Assembly (NCBI GenBank): GCA_016786885.1
Contig: JAEUVO010000033.1
Coordinates: 62,001 to 126,000 of the forward strand
Source: Chitinophagaceae bacterium
GTDB taxonomy: Bacteria; Bacteroidota; Bacteroidia; Chitinophagales; Chitinophagaceae
Direction: 5' to 3'
Length of the DNA: 64,000 nt
In this document: positions 17,979 to 26,329 of the stretch, one piece after another
Layout of the letters: each line of letters begins with the position of its first letter
Position numbering within the stretch: the stretch's first letter is position 1
Notes under the pieces: model-generated
Told to the model about the DNA's origin: nothing
Seen by the model: only the letters and a program-made list of their open reading frames with translations
The model's database searches: none
Translations under genes and position numbers: made by a program

Positions 17979-18728
17979 TTATTTTCCATATTCCAGAATA
18001 GTCCTTATCTGGTTTGCGATTATCACCAGCCCATATGTATCAGGTTCGTCATGATTATGATCTTCATTTACTAAACGTAATGGTGTGAAATGTTTATCCT
18101 CTTGCTTCGGCCCAATATAACCAACTAATATGACCTTATTCTTCAGATCAAAGTTGTTAATGTTGGTCTCAAGTAAAAAGGAGCCATCGAGATGCAGGAA
18201 TTGTTTTAATGTCCGGGTATAATTAATGGGGATACGTTGATTTACTTTGATTTTTGAATTAAAATCAGGTTTCCAATGATGAATGATTTTTAGTGCAAAT
18301 GATACATGAACCTTGCCGTCTATCCTGGGAACTGGAGTCATATTGCTTATTAGATTAAAAGTTTTTTCATATTCAAGAAAACCAACGTTAGTTGCTAATG
18401 AAGTAAAACTTTGGTGCGAACCCGAATATTTTCCATTCTCATTAATACTATATACTAAAATATCATTCTTAACCTTTTTAAGAGCATCTATCAAGGTTGA
18501 GTCCTGCTTCCGGTCTTTTTGTTCTGGGAAAAAGATATCAATTCCAATTACAATTGGCTTGAGGCTGTCAATCTTGAGCAATAATTTTCCTAAAAAGTCC
18601 CGGTCTCCATCCTCAATATTTATAAGCACAATGTCCGGATCTGCTTGGCTGGTTAGTTTTACTGAGGGGGTTTTACATTGTTGGGAAAAAATAAGAATTA
18701 AGAAGAGTATGGAAATGTGTTTTGCCAT
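17979..18728 (-). CDS. Stand-alone CHASE2-domain lipoprotein
   Basis: A 249-residue protein with a lipoprotein-type leader (cysteine at position 18 in FSQQCKTP). The mature part looks like a CHASE2 sensor domain: DIVLINIEDGDRDFLGKLL, IVIGIDIFFPEQKD, the NVGFLEYEK segment, then NKVILVGYIG and a C-terminal helix VIIANQIRTIL. CHASE2 is normally the extracellular part of a histidine kinase or cyclase with trailing transmembrane helices; here there is no such helix or output domain. It may bind a ligand for a partner. It follows a 30-residue peptide gene and the metallo-beta-lactamase gene on the same strand. Confidence 0.72.
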   Translation of the reverse strand: MAKHISILFLILIFSQQCKTPSVKLTSQADPDIVLINIEDGDRDFLGKLLLKIDSLKPIVIGIDIFFPEQKDRKQDSTLIDALKKVKNDILVYSINENGKYSGSHQSFTSLATNVGFLEYEKTFNLISNMTPVPRIDGKVHVSFALKIIHHWKPDFNSKIKVNQRIPINYTRTLKQFLHLDGSFLLETNINNFDLKNKVILVGYIGPKQEDKHFTPLRLVNEDHNHDEPDTYGLVIIANQIRTILEYGK

Positions 18729-18747
18729 GGGCTATTTCAATGTTGCT

Positions 18748-18840
18748 TTACTCTTCATTTTTTTCATCATTATTAGTCTTACTCGTCATTATCAACCCAT
18801 AGAGAAGCAATGCAGTAATAATGATAAAGAGAACTTTCAT
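18748..18840 (-). CDS. Small membrane peptide (30 aa)
   Basis: A short frame beginning MKVLFIIITALLLYGLIM and ending in a polar, acidic tail (NNDEKNEE). It is a plausible one-helix membrane peptide. It lies 5 bases after the stop codon of the upstream metallo-beta-lactamase gene and 19 bases before the CHASE2 gene, so all three are probably one transcript. No family is recognised. Confidence 0.5.
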   Translation of the reverse strand: MKVLFIIITALLLYGLIMTSKTNNDEKNEE

Positions 18841-18845
18841 AAATG

Positions 18846-19742
18846 CTATTTTGCCGTCAACTCCTCATAAGCCGCCATCAAAGGTCTTTGTATACCATCG
18901 CCTTTCCATTCATCACTGCCGGGTATGGCTGTTGCTTTTAAAAATTCTTCTTTGGTCTTACCGGCTTTTATTTCTGCTTCGGTAAATGTCAGCACATTGC
19001 CCAGGTAGTCACGGAATTTATTCAGGTCATCTGCCGTTCCGGTTACTTTGTAACCCGTCGCTGCATGGCCAAATACATACATGGTTTGCTTATCAAATTT
19101 ATCAAGGGCTTTGTTCAATACGTCTATCCAGCTTTTCATGTTGGCGCCGGCGCCACGGTCCACATAAGGGTGGCGGCGGTTAAAGAGCAGGTCGCCGCAA
19201 TGCACAATATTGGCATGTTCAAAATGAATAAAGCTGTCACCATTGGTATGGCCGGCACCAAAATGATACAGGCATATTTTTTCCTTTCCCACCTTCTGGC
19301 ACCAGGTGTTGGTATAGGTCTGGTCGGGATAGAGTTGTTTGTCTTCGCTTTTATTCTGTTTAGCTGATTTCTCCTGGTTGATCTTTGAGTTTTCATGTGC
19401 CAGCACATGTTCTACTATTCCTTTGAAAGAGATATTGCCGCCGCTATGATCGCCATGATGATGTGTATTGATCAGTAGTTTGAAAGGATTTTCACTCAAC
19501 TTCTTTAATTCATCAATCAGGTGTTTGCTTTGATCAGGAAACTGTGAGTCAACCACCACTATTCCCTTTTTGGAAAGCAGGAAGGCAATTGTTCCGCCTC
19601 TTTCTTCAAAGATGCCTACATCATTGCGTAGCATGGTTATCTTCCACAGATCTTCAAAAAGAGCAGCCAAAAGATTTTGCTGTGTAAAACTTAGTGCACC
19701 CAATGTAAGGGCTGTATTTCGGATGAATGTGCGGCGTTGCAT
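18846..19742 (-). CDS. MBL-fold metallohydrolase, exported
   Basis: A 298-residue metallo-beta-lactamase fold enzyme. Zinc-binding residues are visible in INTHHHGDHSGGN, with further ligands in the HCGDLLFN region and in FGHAATGYK. The start MQRRTFIRNTALTLGALSF is a twin-arginine leader (RRTFI), so it is probably secreted folded. Family members hydrolyse esters, thioesters or phosphoesters; beta-lactamase activity cannot be inferred. It is the first gene of the small operon with the 30-residue peptide and the CHASE2 lipoprotein. Confidence 0.88.
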   Translation of the reverse strand: MQRRTFIRNTALTLGALSFTQQNLLAALFEDLWKITMLRNDVGIFEERGGTIAFLLSKKGIVVVDSQFPDQSKHLIDELKKLSENPFKLLINTHHHGDHSGGNISFKGIVEHVLAHENSKINQEKSAKQNKSEDKQLYPDQTYTNTWCQKVGKEKICLYHFGAGHTNGDSFIHFEHANIVHCGDLLFNRRHPYVDRGAGANMKSWIDVLNKALDKFDKQTMYVFGHAATGYKVTGTADDLNKFRDYLGNVLTFTEAEIKAGKTKEEFLKATAIPGSDEWKGDGIQRPLMAAYEELTAK

Positions 19743-19780
19743 ACAATTGTTTTATTCGATGAAAAATCGGATCAAATATC

Positions 19781-20191
19781 TTATTGGGCAGCTTCTGCTT
19801 TTTTCAATATAACATAATCGAAAGGAGGCTTTGGGTCGTACTTATATTTTAATTCCTGCGTCCCCGGAATATATTCCACCATGAAAGTTTTGCCTCCGGA
19901 ATTATCCTCGAGCAACAGTAGCATGACCTTGGGATGGTAGGTCCATTTACCGCTTGTCTCTCCCTCCATGTTAATACGAACAAATGTCCCGTCATCCTTC
20001 ACTTTAAGCTGCAGGATCTCGGTCTTTAATGGTAGCGGTAATTTCATGCTCCCGCTTTGCAATGCTGTAGCAGTCCAGGTATGACAAAGTGCAGCGACAA
20101 CTTCCTCGGTTGTTTTAGGTTTACTTGCCTTTTGGGAATATGCTGAAGTGGTGAGCACAGCCAGCAGTAAACACGAGAGGATCAGTTTCAT
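19781..20191 (-). CDS. Small secreted lipocalin-like protein
   Basis: A 136-residue exported protein. The signal peptide MKLILSCLLLAVLTTSAYSQ sets the start at 20191; the frame also opens at a TTG further upstream. The mature region has the pattern of a small lipocalin-like beta barrel: LCHTWTATALQ, then VKDDGTFVRINMEGETSGKW and YKYDPKPPFDYVILKK. Such proteins often bind small hydrophobic molecules. Function is unknown. Confidence 0.68.
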   Translation of the reverse strand: MKLILSCLLLAVLTTSAYSQKASKPKTTEEVVAALCHTWTATALQSGSMKLPLPLKTEILQLKVKDDGTFVRINMEGETSGKWTYHPKVMLLLLEDNSGGKTFMVEYIPGTQELKYKYDPKPPFDYVILKKAEAAQ

Positions 20192-20261
20192 AGTAATTTT
20201 TTTAAGATAAAACGGGATAGTGAATTTAGACAATAAATTACTATTTCAGGCCTGCCCTGCA

Positions 20262-21506
20262 TCAATACTCAAACTTCCGCAATCCAGGCGCTTTAAACCA
20301 GGTGATGATAACGACGAGCAGGGTCATGCAGCCGCCAAATACTACGGAAGGTACTGTGCCCATTGCTCTTGCCATAAAGCCGCTTTCAAACTGGCCAAGT
20401 TCATTGCTGCTGTTGATGAACATGGAGTTTACACTAGATACTCTTCCCCGTTTATCGTCGGGAGTAGTAAGTTGCAGAATGGTTCCCCGTACAATCACAC
20501 TGATGCCGTCGAGCATACCAGCTATTACAAGAGCCAGAAAAGAAAGCCAGTACCAGGTAGATAATCCAAATACAATAATGCAGATTCCAAAACCGGCAAC
20601 AGCATACATCAGCCGGTAGCCCTGTTTTTTCTTCATGGGTTTTATTGTCAGCGTCACGATCATAATTACGGAACCAATATCCATGGCAGCATTCAGCCAG
20701 CCAAAACCTATCGGGCCTACTTGTAAGATTTTATCAGCAAACTCTGGTACCAGCGCTACGGCGCCACCAAACAATACGGCAAAAAGATCGAGTGAGATAG
20801 CCCCCAGCATAATCTTATTATTGAAAACGAATTGCAATCCTTCTTTTACACTATCCCATGCTTTTATGTCTTTTTGGGTAATGGCAACCGGTTTTCTTTT
20901 TATTAATGATACCAGTGTTGCTGCAATAAACACATAACCGAGTATAATGTAAAAAGTGGTATGCACCCCAAACCAGGCAATAAAGAAACCCGCAGATGCA
21001 TGCCCGGTAATTGATGCAGCCAGCCAGGTGGATGAACTGATATTGGCGGCAAAGTGCAGGATATTTCTTGGTACAAGTTGAGCAAGTATGGCATTGGTCG
21101 TTGGTCCGGCAAATGCACGGATAGCGCCGGTACAAAAAATTACCCCGTAAAAAAATAGCTGTGGCGATCTCGTTTTTACATTGCTCTCAAACCAGGGAGA
21201 AGTAATAACAATAAGTGCGATGACACAAAGAGAATACGTAAGGATCCCTTTCAGCAACAGCGTTCGTTTATCTGATTTATCAATGACATGGCCGGCATAC
21301 AGCGCCAGCAGAAATACCGGGACAAATTCTGATAAACCGGCGAGACCGATGGAGAAAGAACTTTGGGTTAGTTTAAATAATTTATAGGCAGCTACCGTGC
21401 CGAGCATCCGCAAGGCCATGATCAAAAAGAACCGGGCAACAATAAAGTAGCGGAATTCCTGGTGTTGTAAGGGTTGCAGACTTTTGGCCTGTAGCAGAGG
21501 TGACAT
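20262..21506 (-). CDS. MFS exporter (EntS-like)
   Basis: A 414-residue major facilitator protein with about 12 transmembrane segments. The N-terminal RYFIVARFFLIMALRMLGT and the loop GHVIDKSDKRTLLL are typical of the EntS/MFS_3 exporter group, and the second-half loop has TPDDKRGRVSSVNSMFI. It probably exports a small molecule such as a drug or siderophore-like compound. No biosynthetic gene cluster is nearby, so the substrate is open. Confidence 0.88.
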   Translation of the reverse strand: MSPLLQAKSLQPLQHQEFRYFIVARFFLIMALRMLGTVAAYKLFKLTQSSFSIGLAGLSEFVPVFLLALYAGHVIDKSDKRTLLLKGILTYSLCVIALIVITSPWFESNVKTRSPQLFFYGVIFCTGAIRAFAGPTTNAILAQLVPRNILHFAANISSSTWLAASITGHASAGFFIAWFGVHTTFYIILGYVFIAATLVSLIKRKPVAITQKDIKAWDSVKEGLQFVFNNKIMLGAISLDLFAVLFGGAVALVPEFADKILQVGPIGFGWLNAAMDIGSVIMIVTLTIKPMKKKQGYRLMYAVAGFGICIIVFGLSTWYWLSFLALVIAGMLDGISVIVRGTILQLTTPDDKRGRVSSVNSMFINSSNELGQFESGFMARAMGTVPSVVFGGCMTLLVVIITWFKAPGLRKFEY

Positions 21507-21529
21507 CTTTTCAAAGATACAGTGAAATT

Positions 21530-22162
21530 TCAGGGCAGGGTAATATAGTGCTGTCCGTCTTCGTAATCTTTTTCCAGTGCATCATAGATTGCCTGCAGGT
21601 GTTTCTCATTACCGAGAAAGTCAGCATTGCTGGTATCAACAAACAATGTTTTTACATTATGCTGTTTGATGTAGTGAGTATAAGTTTCCTGAAGGTTGAA
21701 TAAATAATCATCCGGAATGTTCTGTTCGTATGAACGGTTACGCTTCTTGATGTTTGACTGTAACTTGGAAACTGGTGCATGGAGATAAATCAGAATATCT
21801 GGTTGTACCAGTTGCTGATGAATGATGTCGAAGAGGCGCTGGTAAAGCCTGAACTCATCGTCCGGCAGCGTAACTTTTGAGAATAGCAGGCATTTGGTAA
21901 ACAGATAATCGGAGATGGTCACACTCTGGAACAGGTCTTTCTGCTGTATCAGTTCTTTCAGCTGTTTATATCGTTCTGCCATAAAAAACAGCTCTACCGG
22001 GAAAGCATATTGTTTAGGGTTTTCATAAAACTTTTGCAGGAAAGGATTGTCGGCAAATTCTTCCAGTATCAGCCGGGCATTATAATGCTTGCTGAGCAAA
22101 TGAGCCAGTGTGGTTTTGCCGGCGCCAATATTTCCTTCTATGGTAATGAAATGATAGTTCAT
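21530..22162 (-). CDS. Deoxynucleoside kinase
   Basis: A 210-residue kinase of the deoxynucleoside kinase family. The P-loop is EGNIGAGKTTL at residues 8-18, and the lid segment contains IKKRNRSYEQ. The ERYKQLKEL and DYLFTKCLLF stretches carry the conserved residues that hold the nucleoside. The ATG at 22162 is chosen because the P-loop normally lies within 20 residues of the N-terminus; a TTG upstream is less likely. It salvages deoxynucleosides by phosphorylation. It follows folK on the same strand. Confidence 0.9.
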   Translation of the reverse strand: MNYHFITIEGNIGAGKTTLAHLLSKHYNARLILEEFADNPFLQKFYENPKQYAFPVELFFMAERYKQLKELIQQKDLFQSVTISDYLFTKCLLFSKVTLPDDEFRLYQRLFDIIHQQLVQPDILIYLHAPVSKLQSNIKKRNRSYEQNIPDDYLFNLQETYTHYIKQHNVKTLFVDTSNADFLGNEKHLQAIYDALEKDYEDGQHYITLP

Positions 22163-22250
22163 GTTGTCAAAAGTCAATAAGCATTTGCAGGTTGCAAAAT
22201 AATCTAAATGCAATGGCGCAAAAGTATGCGACAAAAAATTGTGGAAAAAA

Positions 22251-22733
22251 TCAGGAATACTTTCTTACTTCAAGGGCATCTTTACATTCATCAAGCAATT
22301 CAGCTATTGTTTTATATAATAACGGGTGAATAATGTCCGGAGCTATTTCAGCAAGTGGCAACAAGGCAAACCGCCTGTTCTGCATTTCAGGATGCGGCAA
22401 CTTCAAAAACTGGTAGTTGTGTTTTTCATTGTTGAAGAGTAATATGTCAATATCAATCAGCCGGGGGCCGTATTTTTCTTCTCTAATCCTTCCCATCAGT
22501 TTTTCTATTTTAAGTATCCTGCGTATCAGCTGGCGGGCATTCAGTACTGTTTTAATAGTTAGTGCCTGGTTCAAAAAAGCAGGTTGATCGGTATTGCCCC
22601 AGGCAGCGGTTTCATATAAGGAGGAAGCCGCAATGATAGCACCACACTGCGTCGTAATAAAATCCCTTGCAGTGGCCAGGTTTTGTTCCCTGTTACCGAG
22701 GTTGCCACCCGTAAGCAAATAAGCTGTGTTCAT
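22251..22733 (-). CDS. folK: 2-amino-4-hydroxy-6-hydroxymethyldihydropteridine pyrophosphokinase
   Basis: A 160-residue HPPK, the folate-pathway enzyme that transfers pyrophosphate from ATP to 6-hydroxymethyl-7,8-dihydropterin. Diagnostic parts are the N-terminal LTGGNLGNREQNL, SLYETAAWGN, and the block GPRLIDIDILLF with its metal-binding aspartates, followed by LPHPEMQNRRFALLPL. The ATG at 22733 fits the usual start. It probably forms a two-gene operon with the deoxynucleoside kinase downstream. Confidence 0.95.
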   Translation of the reverse strand: MNTAYLLTGGNLGNREQNLATARDFITTQCGAIIAASSLYETAAWGNTDQPAFLNQALTIKTVLNARQLIRRILKIEKLMGRIREEKYGPRLIDIDILLFNNEKHNYQFLKLPHPEMQNRRFALLPLAEIAPDIIHPLLYKTIAELLDECKDALEVRKYS

Positions 22734-22780
22734 ATACAGGGTCAAATATCTTTATTTTCAGCATTGACACGGTAATTAAA

Positions 22781-22788
22781 TACATTTG
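22781..22788 (+). promoter_or_regulatory. Possible Bacteroidota -7 element (TACATTTG)
   Basis: TACATTTG matches the Bacteroidota housekeeping -7 consensus TAnnTTTG and lies 18 bases before the ABC permease start codon. A convincing -33 TTTG at the usual distance is not visible, so this is weak. Confidence 0.35.
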
Positions 22789-22806
22789 CCCACCAACAAA
22801 AGATAC

Positions 22807-23916
22807 ATGGCGAAACCTTACAGTCAGTCCAGAGCATTATGGGCCATTACAAGGGCCAGTTTCAAAGCCATATTTGCCAACCCCAGCGCCATCATATTCA
22901 GTATTCTGTTCCCCATCATTTTTGTAATGATCTTCGGCGCTTTTGGCAGCGGTGGCGGAGTAAGTTACCGTGTTGCCATAACGCCTGACAGTGATACCAG
23001 TTCAGAATTTTATTATGGATTAAAAAAGGCAGGGGTCATCAGGATCGTTCATTATAATGACTCAGCTTTATTGAATAAAGATCTTCAGCGGGGAAAATTA
23101 ACAGCCATACTTACGATAATAAGTACCGGCGACTCCACTAAAAAACCGGGTACAGTAGTCAAAGTGAGATCCACCACAGCCAGTGCCAATACGATCGGCT
23201 CTTTTTTACCGGTGCTGGATTATATAAAGCTGAAAATAGAAGTGGCCAATGCCGGTATTGAACAGGAAAATATTGCAGTGGAGGAACCGGTTATTAAAGA
23301 AGTAAGAAAATACCGTCAGATAGATTTTATTCTTCCCGGCCAGCTGGGATTTTCCATTTTGTTTTCTACGCTGTTTGGCATAGCATTCACCTTTTTCGGA
23401 TTGAGGGAACAACTGGTATTAAAAAGATTTTATGCTTCGCCGGTGAATAAATTAAGTATTCTGCTGGGAATTGGTATGAGCCGCTTATTCTTTCAGTTGC
23501 TGAGTGTGGTGGTGCTGATCTTATTCGGCCACTTTGTTATGAACTTTACGTTGCAGAACGGCATTTTTACTTTTTTAGAGATCATGCTGATGACCATCAT
23601 TATGCTTTTTCTTTTGATGGGTGTGGGACTGATATTCAGCAGTATTGCCAAAACAGATACTTCTATTCCTTTACTGATCAATTTATTTGGATTTCCGCAG
23701 ATGATGTTATCCGGAACATTTTTTCCTATTGAAGTATTCCCCAAATGGCTGCAGGAAATATGCCGGGTACTGCCACTTACCCAATACAATGATGCAGTAC
23801 GAAAAATATCCTTTGAGGGACTTAGTATCTTTAACTGCTGGAAAGAGATCGGCATACTGGGTATATGGATGCTGATCATATATATTATTGCAGCCCGGGT
23901 ACTGAAATGGGAATAA
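22807..23916 (+). CDS. ABC-2 type transporter permease
   Basis: A 369-residue ABC-2 membrane subunit: one N-terminal helix (IIFSILFPIIFVMIFGAF), a large extracytoplasmic domain of about 150 residues, then five helices that include the family motif FPQMMLSGTFFPIEVFPKW. The ATG at 22807 precedes MAKPYSQSRALWAITRAS, typical of these proteins. No ATPase gene is adjacent, so it needs a partner elsewhere. Drug or lipid export is the usual family role. Confidence 0.88.
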   Translation: MAKPYSQSRALWAITRASFKAIFANPSAIIFSILFPIIFVMIFGAFGSGGGVSYRVAITPDSDTSSEFYYGLKKAGVIRIVHYNDSALLNKDLQRGKLTAILTIISTGDSTKKPGTVVKVRSTTASANTIGSFLPVLDYIKLKIEVANAGIEQENIAVEEPVIKEVRKYRQIDFILPGQLGFSILFSTLFGIAFTFFGLREQLVLKRFYASPVNKLSILLGIGMSRLFFQLLSVVVLILFGHFVMNFTLQNGIFTFLEIMLMTIIMLFLLMGVGLIFSSIAKTDTSIPLLINLFGFPQMMLSGTFFPIEVFPKWLQEICRVLPLTQYNDAVRKISFEGLSIFNCWKEIGILGIWMLIIYIIAARVLKWE

Positions 23917-23935
23917 GACAGATCAATAAATAAGT

Positions 23936-24433
23936 ATGCGATTAATTAAACTGGCTATAATAAGTTTTATCTTTTTATTCCTGCTTATTACAGGTATTTC
24001 TCTTTTAATACCGTCTCATGTACGTATTTCAAAAGCAACAGATATAAATGCCAGCAAAGATTCAGTGTTGTTGCAGATAAATAATGCGGCCAACTGGAAG
24101 AACTGGTATCCCGGAGCCGATACACTGGAGCTGTTAAGAATAGAAGGTGTTGTAAAAGGAATTATTACCGGGGAGACGCAGGGTATAATTATATCCTCGG
24201 CCAATGACAGTGCAGTAACAGCCGGAAATGCAGGCTCCGGTTCACGGAGAAGTGAAATGGGCTGGAATATCATGCAGCAGGGTGGAAAAGGACCTGTAAC
24301 GGTTCAATGGTATATGGATTTTCATTTTCGCTGGTATCCCTGGGAGAAGTTCTCCAGTCTTCTATTGGAGAAGCGGTATGGTGTGGTTATGGAACAGGGC
24401 CTGGATAAGCTGAAGAAGTTTGTTGAAAGGTAA
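23936..24433 (+). CDS. SRPBCC-fold protein with N-terminal anchor
   Basis: A 165-residue protein with a hydrophobic N-terminal segment (about residues 7-27) and a START/Bet v1-like ligand-binding domain. The opening SKATDINASKDSVLLQINNAANWKNWYPG is the usual first strand and helix of SRPBCC proteins, and WNIMQQGGKGPVTVQWYMDF the later strand. The domain probably faces the periplasm. The ligand is unknown. It starts 19 bases after the ABC-2 permease and is probably co-transcribed. Confidence 0.78.
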   Translation: MRLIKLAIISFIFLFLLITGISLLIPSHVRISKATDINASKDSVLLQINNAANWKNWYPGADTLELLRIEGVVKGIITGETQGIIISSANDSAVTAGNAGSGSRRSEMGWNIMQQGGKGPVTVQWYMDFHFRWYPWEKFSSLLLEKRYGVVMEQGLDKLKKFVER

Positions 24434-24483
24434 TTCAGTGTTCCTGTAATCTCACTAACTTCAATTTTCAAAAAATTAAGTGT

Positions 24484-24981
24484 ATGAAAAAAATATTATT
24501 ACTCGTAGCTGTATTTGCTGCGTTCAATAGCTACTCCCAGGAAAAGTCCCGGAAAAGCCCTCATGATACGGTAAGCTCCGGTGTTACAACCGTTACATAC
24601 GGCAGGCCTTATAAAAACAACCGGGAAATATTCGGTGGCCTCGAAAAATTTGGTAAAGTATGGAGAGTAGGTGCCGATGAAGCAACTACTATCAGTTTTT
24701 CAAAAGATGTAAAATTTGGTGGTGAGGGCATCAAAGCCGGCACATATACATTATTTGCTATTCCTGAAGCAAAAGAATGGACCATTATTCTTAATTCTCA
24801 ACCGGGACAATGGGGTGCATACGGGTATGAAAAGAACAAGGACAAAGATGTTGCAAAGTTCAAAGTACCGGTAACCAAACTCAGTAATGTAGTGGAGCAG
24901 TTAACCATACGCTTTGCAGCTGATGGTTCGCTTATCATTGAATGGGATACAACGCAGGTAAGTATTTCGCTGAGCTACTAA
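24484..24981 (+). CDS. DUF2911 secreted protein
   Basis: A 165-residue exported protein with signal peptide MKKILLLVAVFAAFNSYSQ. The mature part has DUF2911 motifs: VTYGRPYKNNREIFGGL, WRVGADEATTISF, and AGTYTLFAIP. The domain is a small beta-sandwich common in Bacteroidota and has no known function. It lies 50 bases after the SRPBCC gene, in the same direction. Confidence 0.88.
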   Translation: MKKILLLVAVFAAFNSYSQEKSRKSPHDTVSSGVTTVTYGRPYKNNREIFGGLEKFGKVWRVGADEATTISFSKDVKFGGEGIKAGTYTLFAIPEAKEWTIILNSQPGQWGAYGYEKNKDKDVAKFKVPVTKLSNVVEQLTIRFAADGSLIIEWDTTQVSISLSY

Positions 24982-25010
24982 ATATAATCTGCAGAGCAGG
25001 GTATACAGTG

Positions 25011-26213
25011 TTAAGCAGGGAAACATATTTTTCCCATAGTGACATTTGGTATACCCTGCCTGTTTTCACCCATTTGTTCATTTCCTCCGGCCACACATTC
25101 GTTGGCCAATAAAGCAAACAGCACCGCTTCTTTGGCATCAGGGTTTATTGCAAGGTCATCAGTAGTAAGAACAGGATGATCAGGAAGCAGGGTTTTAATA
25201 TTTTTCATGAGCAGGGGATTGTGCATTCCACCGCCGCTTACATAAATAAAATATTTCAGTGCCGGATCTGTTGTATGGGTAATGGCATTTGCAATCATCT
25301 CTGCTGAAAACCTGTTAAGGGTTGCCATAATATCGGCATCACTCAATGATTCTGTTTTAGATACTTGTTGGGCATTGCGCAGGTAAGTCATATTGAATAA
25401 CTCCGGTCCGATCGTTTTGGGAAAACCTTTGCTAAAAAATAAATGTTGTTTTAAAGCGGCCAGTAATTTTTCATTGATGGTTCCCTGCATGGCTAAAGAA
25501 GAGTTCTCGTCAAAATATTTACCCGGATACCTGTGTTGTATAAATGCATCCATAATAGTATTACCCGGGCCCACATCAGTACTGAAAACTTTGGCAGCAT
25601 CTATATCACCCGGTAAGAAAGTAAAATTGGCAATACCTCCTATGTTAAGCATGATCCTGTTTTCTTCAGGCTTTGAAAAAATAAGATAATCGCCATATAC
25701 TGCCAGCGGAGCACCTTCACCACCTGCCGCAATATGTTTTTGCCGAAAATCGCAGATAGTAATGATACCGGTGGCTACAGCAATATGATCTCCGTCACCG
25801 ATCTGCAGGGTCGCATTGGGATATTGTTCATGACCATGCAAAAAACGGGGAGCATGGTAGATCGTCTGGCCATGACTTGCGATCAAATCAATATCTTCTT
25901 TTTTTATACCCCAGTTTTGGAGGCAGTCATTAATGATGGAAGCATGCTGCAGACCAACCCATTCATTTAGTATACATACTTTTTCAAGATCAGCATCATG
26001 TCTTGAAAAAATGGATTTCAAATTTTCTTTAAATGAATCGCTGTAAGTAACAGTGGTAAACTTTTCCAGTTTAACAGATGTACTCCTGCCATCACCAATG
26101 ATACGGCAAAGGGCCAGGTCCAGTCCGTCGAAAGATGTTCCGCTCATCAAACCAATGATCAGTCTTTCTTTTTTTCCGGCAATGGCATACAGTTTCTCAA
26201 TGTTCTTGTTCAT
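25011..26213 (-). CDS. anmK: Anhydro-N-acetylmuramic acid kinase
   Basis: A 400-residue ASKHA-fold kinase. It hydrolyses and phosphorylates 1,6-anhydro-MurNAc, a recycling product of peptidoglycan turnover by lytic transglycosylases. The signature is IGLMSGTSFDGLDLALC near residue 20, followed by IASHGQTIYHAP, the metal/sugar segment DVGPGNTIMDAF and the C-terminal YVSGGGMHNP. The ATG at 26213 precedes the phosphate-1 loop by about 20 residues, as usual. It is not in an operon with other recycling genes here, but a lytic transglycosylase and a Mur ligase lie elsewhere in the window. Confidence 0.95.
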   Translation of the reverse strand: MNKNIEKLYAIAGKKERLIIGLMSGTSFDGLDLALCRIIGDGRSTSVKLEKFTTVTYSDSFKENLKSIFSRHDADLEKVCILNEWVGLQHASIINDCLQNWGIKKEDIDLIASHGQTIYHAPRFLHGHEQYPNATLQIGDGDHIAVATGIITICDFRQKHIAAGGEGAPLAVYGDYLIFSKPEENRIMLNIGGIANFTFLPGDIDAAKVFSTDVGPGNTIMDAFIQHRYPGKYFDENSSLAMQGTINEKLLAALKQHLFFSKGFPKTIGPELFNMTYLRNAQQVSKTESLSDADIMATLNRFSAEMIANAITHTTDPALKYFIYVSGGGMHNPLLMKNIKTLLPDHPVLTTDDLAINPDAKEAVLFALLANECVAGGNEQMGENRQGIPNVTMGKICFPA

Positions 26214-26280
26214 ATATGTGAAGGTAGTTTGACGGTTTGTGTCCGAAAAATTTTTGTTGTAACATTTTGACTGCATCCCT

Positions 26281-26312
26281 TTTGTTTACCGTTGCGTCAA
26301 TCAGTAACTTTA
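26281..26312 (+). promoter_or_regulatory. Candidate promoter of the 26330 gene
   Basis: TTTG at 26281-26284 and TAACTTTA at 26305-26312 are separated by 20 bases, close to the Bacteroidota -33/-7 pattern (TTTG and TAnnTTTG), with one mismatch at the last base. The start codon follows 18 bases later. Confidence 0.4.
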
Positions 26313-26329
26313 AGGAAATAATCTTGAAC

